From: Leptodontidium sp. MPI-SDFR-AT-0119
Taxonomy: Eukaryota; Ascomycota; Leotiomycetes; Helotiales; Leptodontidiaceae
NCBI GenBank assembly: GCA_020726505.1
Contig: JAHLEZ010000014.1
Coordinates: 1,860,001-1,924,000 of the forward strand
Length of the DNA: 64,000 bases
Direction: 5' to 3'
Shown here: piece after piece, positions 58,435 through 64,000 of the stretch
How positions within the stretch are numbered: position 1 is the first letter of the stretch
How the letters are laid out: each line of letters opens with the position of its first letter
The notes under the pieces: generated by a model
The model's database searches: none
The model's input: the letters and a program-made list of their open reading frames with translations, nothing else
What the model was told of the DNA's origin: nothing
Translations under genes and position numbers: made by a program

Positions 58435-60723
58435 ATGGAGCCACCGGAGAGTCAGAATTCGAGGGATGCGCGGATCGAGAAGCTGTGGAAGAAGCTGGAT
58501 CCGCAGAGCAAAGGGGAACTGGATCTCAATGGCCTCAAGAAGGGCTTGACCCGGATCGATCATCGTGAGTTTGCCCGCAATTTGCCTCAAGAGCTACCGT
58601 CTCTGACTGCGACTATAGCTTTGAAAAATGCAAACGACATGCTCAAGGATGTTATAAAAGCTATGGACAAGAACGGCGACGAAATGATACAGTATGAGGG
58701 TATGTCTTCCAATAGTTGGCGGGGGTTGACAAGTTTCCTCTCTGATTATATGTCACTAACACCCGATACGCAGAATTTCGCACTTTCGTTGAAAGGACGG
58801 AGAAGGAGCTTCTCACACTGTTCCATTCTATCGACCGAGATCAAGATGGCAAGCTGAATAAGGGCGAGTTGAGAAATGCTTTCAAAACTGCCGGTTTGGC
58901 AGTACCAAATTCCAAGCTCGATCAGTTCTTCGGTGAGGTCGATCAAAACCATGACGTTTGTCTTCCTGTTTCTGGTTTTGGTACATGGCTGATCGATTCT
59001 TAGGGCTACATAAGCTTCGCGGAGTGGAGGTAAGGACCCTTATCTCATATGCCCGTCATCTGCCGATTCTCTTACGAAATACTCAATACATTGAAGGGTG
59101 ATGAGGCTGACGTTCCTGCAGAGATTTCCTACTCTTCTTACCAACACAAAAGTCTCCTGGACTGAAGGCTGTCATGTCTTACTACTCTTCTACTATCACA
59201 TTGAACGCCGAGGGCGACACCTCAATCAGCGAGGAGACGCTTGAAGGCCTAGGTATGGAATCAAAATCTCGATTTTCGTCCCTGTCAGTCTTGTTTGGCG
59301 CCATCATTAAAATTACGGACAATTCACCAAGAACCACTCGCACTGCACCCATCGACTCGATACCACTACAACCAGTACCAGAGCTGGACATTCCACCAGA
59401 GGCTTCTGCTACAATGTACCCAACACCGATCACCGACCGAACTCTACCTGCGAAACCAAAAACGAAGTCAGAACGCGAAACGGCAGAAGGCAAAGAAAAA
59501 GAAATTTCGGAGGATGTTGCGCCTGTGGAGAAATTATTGCTGACGGACATTCTGCCCGATCCAGGCTATTTTGCAGCAGGCGCTGTTGCGGGAGTCGTCT
59601 CCAGAACATCTACTGCCCCATTAGATCGACTTAAAGTTTATCTCATCGCCAATATCGGCCCTGCAAAAGATTCAGTTGATGCAGTGAAGAAGGGTGATGC
59701 GGTTGGCGTAGCGAAGACGGTCGGCCGACCGCTCGTTGACGCCCTTAAAGAGCTATGGAAAGCTGGCGGGATGAGAAGCTTGTTTGCAGGTAACTTGGCC
59801 CACAAAACGTCCTGAAGCGCAACTGACTCTCTAGGCAACGGGTTGAACGTGATTAAAGTCATGCCCGAATCAGCAATCAAGTTCGGATCCTACGAATGCG
59901 CCAAACGGGCTTTGGCACACCTGGAAGGTCACAACGACCCGCAAAACATCAATCCTTATTCTAAGTTTGTCGCTGGAGGAGTTGGCGGACTGATATCACA
60001 GTCAGTATCCCATCCCTCTCTGGTGATCAAAGCTGACAGCCCATAGGCTATTTGTTTATCCAATAGATACCCTGAAGTTTCGGTAAGTCCTTCCGTAACC
60101 ACTTCTCAGCTGAAGCTTACAAAATACAGTATGCAGTGCGAGACCGTTTCAGGCGGTCTACATGGTAACGCGCTCATTGTCGCTACTGCGAAGAAGATGA
60201 TCCAGCAGGGAGCTGTAAAATCATCGTATCGAGGCTTGACCATGGGCCTTCTTGGAATGTTCCCTTACTCTGCCATCGACCTGGGGACTTTCGAGTATCT
60301 CAAGGGACGACTTGCAAACCGCAATGCAAGGATCTTGGGATGCCACGAAGAAGACGCACTGCCAGGATCTTTCGCTACGGGCTGCATAGGAGCCTTTTCT
60401 GGAGCCTTTGGTGCAAGTATAGTGTACCCAGTCAACCTTTTACGAACGAGGCTTCAAGCCCAAGGGTAAGCTTTCTTGCAGGAATCGATGATTTCCAATT
60501 TGTCACTTGGGACTTTATGAACATGTGCTAACATCATGGCAGAACTGTCCTTCATCCTCCGACCTATACAGGTATTATAGATGTCGCACAGAAGACGGTC
60601 AAGAACGAGGGATTCAAAGGACTCTTCAAGGGCATAACGCCTAATCTTCTGAAGGTAGTTCCCGCGGTCAGCATCACCTACGTGGTGTACGAAAACGCCA
60701 AAAAGGCACTTCATCTCAGATGA
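58435..60723 (+). CDS. Calcium-binding mitochondrial ATP-Mg/Pi carrier (SCaMC / Sal1 type)
   Basis: Nine exons (58435-58564, 58619-58699, 58774-58955, 59004-59029, 59122-59789, 59835-60000, 60047-60082, 60130-60465, 60543-60723) give 601 residues. The protein exchanges ATP-Mg for phosphate across the mitochondrial inner membrane in response to calcium. Three good EF-hands are seen: [12 protein letters not shown] (60-71), [12 protein letters not shown] (91-102) and DQNHDGYISFAE (127-138), with a degenerate one near 22-33. A Thr/Pro-rich linker of ~110 residues follows. The carrier half has the three signature repeats: [20 protein letters not shown] and [11 protein letters not shown], with [22 protein letters not shown] donor-like GTATGG at 59253 was considered but splicing there breaks the frame, so exon 5 is kept whole. 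Confidence 0.93.
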
Positions 60724-61347
60724 GAAGCCGTGTTCAATGAAAAAACACAAACATCATATTGCATAGCGTGGAGTTGGGACAGGACAGGATCGTATTACTT
60801 CGGTATCACTTGCATGAGAAAGCCATTCTCTGTTTCCTACTACTGATTCTCGACATGGTTGTTCGGCACGATACTACACTACATCACAGTTTACTTGATT
60901 TCATTTAAGCTGAGACAGAAATAACTGCAAGAAACATGAAACATGAGTGGCATTGTAAACCGTTCGCTCGTTGTATACTGAGCGAGTGGTGTTGGAGGAG
61001 GCGGGATGCATAAGAAGATCTGGCGGACTTTGCATACTCCGGCGTTAGATCTTTATTACTCGGTCCATAGGCGTTTTTAAGGATACCCCCAGACTTTGAC
61101 AGGTTATGGTTGGTCACAGGGAGTGGGTTAATGTCTTCTTTCTAAGCCATAGTACAGTACAGACAGGCAGAGGCAGAGAGGCAGAAATGATACGTAGATA
61201 CAGACATACATCGAGACAATCAGAGAATCTAATTGAGTCTATCAGACCTTTCTCTCAAATCTTCACAGTTCACACTCCTCAATATCATATCCCCATCATC
61301 GATCACCTTTCAATCGGAACCCTGTAACCTACACCGAGCCCACCTAG
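60724..61347. other. Convergent interval between SAL1 and the TilS gene
   Basis: About 620 bp with two 3' UTRs. Frames of 70-73 codons have no features. Nothing else recognised. Confidence 0.4.
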
Positions 61348-63362
61348 CTACCTGTCTGCCTTTATAATTGGCAACTCAGCCGTATGAATCTTCTTATACC
61401 TGACCTCACACTGCACCTTCCCGTTAATGCTATCATGCTGTAGAGAAATCCCCAGCGTCGGCAACGCCAGAACCCTCTCTTTCCCGCCCGCCTCCCGTAG
61501 CACCAGAGCAGGCAACGTCCATCGAACACCGCCCGGCGCTTTCTCCTTGATGATTTCTATTGCCTGACCACGGGACCCCCCGAGCTCCTCTTTGAATCTC
61601 GGCCAGAGCTCTTGAGGGAGCGGTTTGATCTGAAGGGTTGCTGATGGCGGGATGTCGACATCGTTGGCATGGGTGCGTATGCGTATGCGTATCCAGTAGC
61701 GGCCGTCGAAGAGCTGGAAGGCTGACCACTTGCACTCGTTTCCTGGACTTGGAAACGTAAGGACATGTCTACCGATCTCGTTACTCCCAAAGGGCTGCCG
61801 GGATATATACCAAGTCGGTTTCGATTCATGTCCATCTTCGTCTGGAAGTGTGGATTCGGTCGCTACCCGAGGAGAATCTTGTGATACGTATTGGAAATAT
61901 AGACCGCATACAGTAAAAGACCCCTTTTGAGGATCCTCTCCCGATAGCTCGGGGAAGATTCGACGCACGGCGCCGTGGAGGGAGGAGATGGAGATATGCT
62001 CGTGCGGAGTCACGAGCATGAGGACTTTCCTCAGCAATTCCGCTGCTGTCTGTCCAGCTTCTTCTCCCGGCCACGATCCGTCCTCGCGGAACCCATCCAA
62101 GTTGGCGAATCTGACTTTCGCAGTCCCAGCTTGGAGATCTAAAGACGTGATGCGGCATCTGGAAAGCCATTGCTCTAGGACATTCTGCCGACGCTGTTCC
62201 TGCTGTTTTATTCTCTCGGCTAGCTGCAGGAGCGCTGTTTTGCTTAGAGCTTTTGGGAGGACATGGTGGGCTCGCATGTATCTGATGGCGTTGCGCTTGG
62301 TGAGTGTTCGGTCTTTGTTGGTGTGGTCTTCGAACCATTCGACGTTGTTCTCTTTGCACGTCGCTATCAACCGCTCTTTACTGAATCCCAGCAAGGGTCT
62401 GTAGACTCTCACGCCTCCCGTCTCAGGGATGAGCTGTGGTATCCCATGTGGGATGACCGGTCTGTAAATATCTCTCAGCGGCTGGTAACCCGCTTGATAG
62501 TTATCCGAAGAGAACTTCTGTGGAGGGATCGCCTTCTCCTCTTTGAATCTATTCATGGCTGGGTCGTCCAACCCTCCACTCTCATGAACACCGTGTATGC
62601 CGTAACATTCGGGTATCTCGGCGTGTTCTTTGATACCTGTGAGGCCCATCCTATGACCCTCCATCAACCTCATCATGATAGTTTCTACTTGATCATCTTC
62701 ATGATGAGCCAAGAATAACGAATCAATCCCCCATTGCCGACAAGCGTTTCCCAGCGTACGAAAACGGTACTTCCTAGCCGAGGACTCGAAGTTCGGGAGG
62801 CCCGGTGTCTGGAGAGACTCAGGCCATTCCATCTTCAAGACATGGCTTGGGATACCTGAATCTATCAACCAACTACACATAATAAGACTGGAATTCTTCA
62901 CATACCTCTCTCCTCCAAACTCCTCGAAACGGCCAGCGCTTCGACATCACTCCCACTCCTAACACCATGATCCACGACAAAAGCGCGAAAACTACTCCCT
63001 CCGCTCTCTAGTGAGGGCTGCTTCTTTTGCAAACTAGAGCACAGAAAAGCAAGAGCCATAGAATCAACACCTCCACTAATAGCCAGCCCTATTCTCACTC
63101 ACCTATCAGTACGGTATTCACACAACACAGAAAAAAATATTCTTCTTCTTTTTTTCGATTTAAAAAAAGGAAATGATCAATTGCAATGAAAAGGGAACAA
63201 AAAAGGAATACCAATTGTAGCTTCCGGGTCAGCACCCGAGCGTGTCTGCTGTTGTGGTTTCCGCCATATCCTCGCCCATGCGTTTGAGAACTCGACTGCT
63301 GATATAGGCTTCACTTTTTGGGAGGAAATTACTTTTCTGGCGAGGTGGGTGGTGGATTTCAT
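61348..63362 (-). CDS. tRNA(Ile)-lysidine synthetase (TilS/MesJ family), probably mitochondrial
   Basis: Three minus-strand exons (63212-63362, 62906-63088, 61348-62855) give 613 residues. TilS attaches lysine to C34 of a CAU tRNA so that it reads AUA; in fungi the product is expected to act on mitochondrial tRNA. The PP-loop motif SGGVDS is at residues 55-60, with the partner sequences VVDHGVR and FLAHHEDDQVETIMMRLMEG. The 50 residues before it are basic (MKSTTHLARKVISSQKVK) and could target mitochondria. The joins between exons restore ATIGLAISGG and LEERGIPSHVLKMEWP. The long C-terminal half is less conserved, as usual in fungal homologues. The start at 63362 is 310 bp from the divergent Pet8 gene. 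Confidence 0.9.
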
Positions 63363-63672
63363 CTCATTTCATTGTTGTTGACAGGTATTCGTACGGGTAG
63401 AAAGGAGTGTTGATATGGAGCTAGTTAGTTTGCATGGGAAAGACGTGACAAAAATAAATCTAGACGAGCTTGCTGAGCTTCGACCTCAACCTTCGTCACT
63501 CACTCGCCCACCCATGGCATTCCCAAGCTCAAGCCGGCTTCGGCCTCGAGGCAACTTTGAGTGCTAGTGTTTTCCTTCATTTCTTTCTTTCTCTCTCTTA
63601 ATTGCACTGCATGGGATTGAGTCAAACGGTAAACACATCTACATAAGCTCAACCCATTTAAAAGCTCCAGCA
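63363..63672. promoter_or_regulatory. Divergent promoter of TilS and the Pet8-type carrier
   Basis: 310 bp between start codons. A CT-rich tract (63575-63600) precedes the carrier gene. Both products are probably mitochondrial, so co-regulation is plausible but not shown. Confidence 0.45.
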
Positions 63673-64000
63673 ATGGCAACTCCACTCCCACTCCCACCCC
63701 AACCGGCCTTCACAACCGCCCTCCTCGCCGGCGCCCTCGCAGGAACCACCGTCGACCTCTCCCTCTACCCCCTCGACACGCTCAAGACCCGTCTCCAATC
63801 CTCATCCGGCTTCCTCGCTTCAGGTGGCTTCACAGGAATCTACCGCGGCGTAGGCAGCGCAATCGTAGGATCCGCTCCCGGGGCCGCCCTCTTCTTCTGC
63901 ACGTACGAATACACGAAATCATTTCTTTCCGCTAGACGACACGCGAAGTCGGTGATAGAGGGGGGAGGAGGGAGTGAGGAATGGACTGCGCCGATCGAGC
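63673..64000 (+). CDS. Mitochondrial S-adenosylmethionine carrier, Pet8/SAMC type (runs off right edge)
   Basis: The frame from the ATG at 63673 stays open to the window end, giving 109 residues. It starts with a Pro-rich N-terminal tail, then AFTTALLAGALAGTTVDLSLYPLDTLKTRLQSS, the first carrier repeat with the PxDxxK motif, and GFTGIYRGVGSAIVGSAPGAALFFCTYE, which resembles yeast Pet8 and human SLC25A26. Such carriers import S-adenosylmethionine into mitochondria for methylation of RNA, proteins and cofactors. A Gly/Ser-rich loop (GGGGSEE) starts before the cut. No intron is seen in the visible part. The substrate assignment is from the first repeat only. Confidence 0.83.
   Translation, partial: MATPLPLPPQPAFTTALLAGALAGTTVDLSLYPLDTLKTRLQSSSGFLASGGFTGIYRGVGSAIVGSAPGAALFFCTYEYTKSFLSARRHAKSVIEGGGGSEEWTAPIE

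Noticed and set aside
59253..59331. Possible intron in the SAL1 linker (donor GTATGG)
   Set aside because: The nearest acceptor gives 36 nt, too short; the next (79 nt) shifts the frame and hits a stop near 59543, while reading through keeps the carrier frame open.
1..64000. CRISPR arrays, phage genes, intact transposons or secondary-metabolite clusters
   Set aside because: No regularly spaced repeats, transposase or polymerase motifs, or synthase genes could be seen anywhere in the window.

Overview
This is eukaryotic, fungal DNA. Genes lie on both strands and are cut by many short introns (mostly 45-60 nt, GT...AG). Markers such as a split two-gene ATP-citrate lyase, an AUR1-type inositol phosphorylceramide synthase, a GPI-anchored GH72 glucanosyltransferase and a 2EXR-domain protein point to a filamentous ascomycete (Pezizomycotina). 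A Leotiomycetes-like fungus would fit, but that placement is a guess. I see no prokaryotic operons, CRISPR arrays, phage genes or intact transposons. All exon joins were worked out by eye from splice signals, reading phase and protein family knowledge.

Layout. 1-16 kb: 5' end of ENP2/NOL10 (minus), divergent from MED13; an RCO3-type hexose transporter; a 2.5-kb gene-poor stretch with a degenerate tRNA-like element; an aquaglyceroporin-like channel; PRMT5. 16-31 kb: SmF, a CXXC zinc-binding protein (CZIB/DUF866), a PPR-like mitochondrial protein, queuosine-nucleotide N-glycosylase (QNG1), SUMO E1 subunit UBA2, mitochondrial 3-oxoacyl-ACP reductase (OAR1), a 2EXR protein and AUR1. 31-44 kb: Elongin C, an amidase, DNA polymerase delta subunit 4, and the divergent ATP-citrate lyase pair acl1/acl2. 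44-64 kb: a 3.3-kb gene-free stretch with an inverted repeat, a GH72 glucanosyltransferase, a RING/TRAF-type zinc-finger protein, a 185-aa protein of unknown function, another 3.4-kb gene-free stretch, a calcium-regulated mitochondrial ATP-Mg/Pi carrier (SAL1-type), a tRNA(Ile)-lysidine synthetase, and the 5' end of a Pet8-type S-adenosylmethionine carrier that runs off the right edge.

Most of these are conserved housekeeping genes. The clearest functional unit is acl1/acl2: two subunits of one enzyme transcribed away from each other from one ~1.35-kb region. Several products are probably mitochondrial (PPR-like protein, OAR1, SAL1, TilS, Pet8), and TilS and Pet8 share a 310-bp divergent promoter. 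I found no clear new biological system. The best leads are the unknown 185-aa protein, the inverted repeat near 46.9 kb, the tRNA-like element near 9.3 kb, minus-strand coding-like fragments between QNG1 and UBA2, and a set of very small exons.
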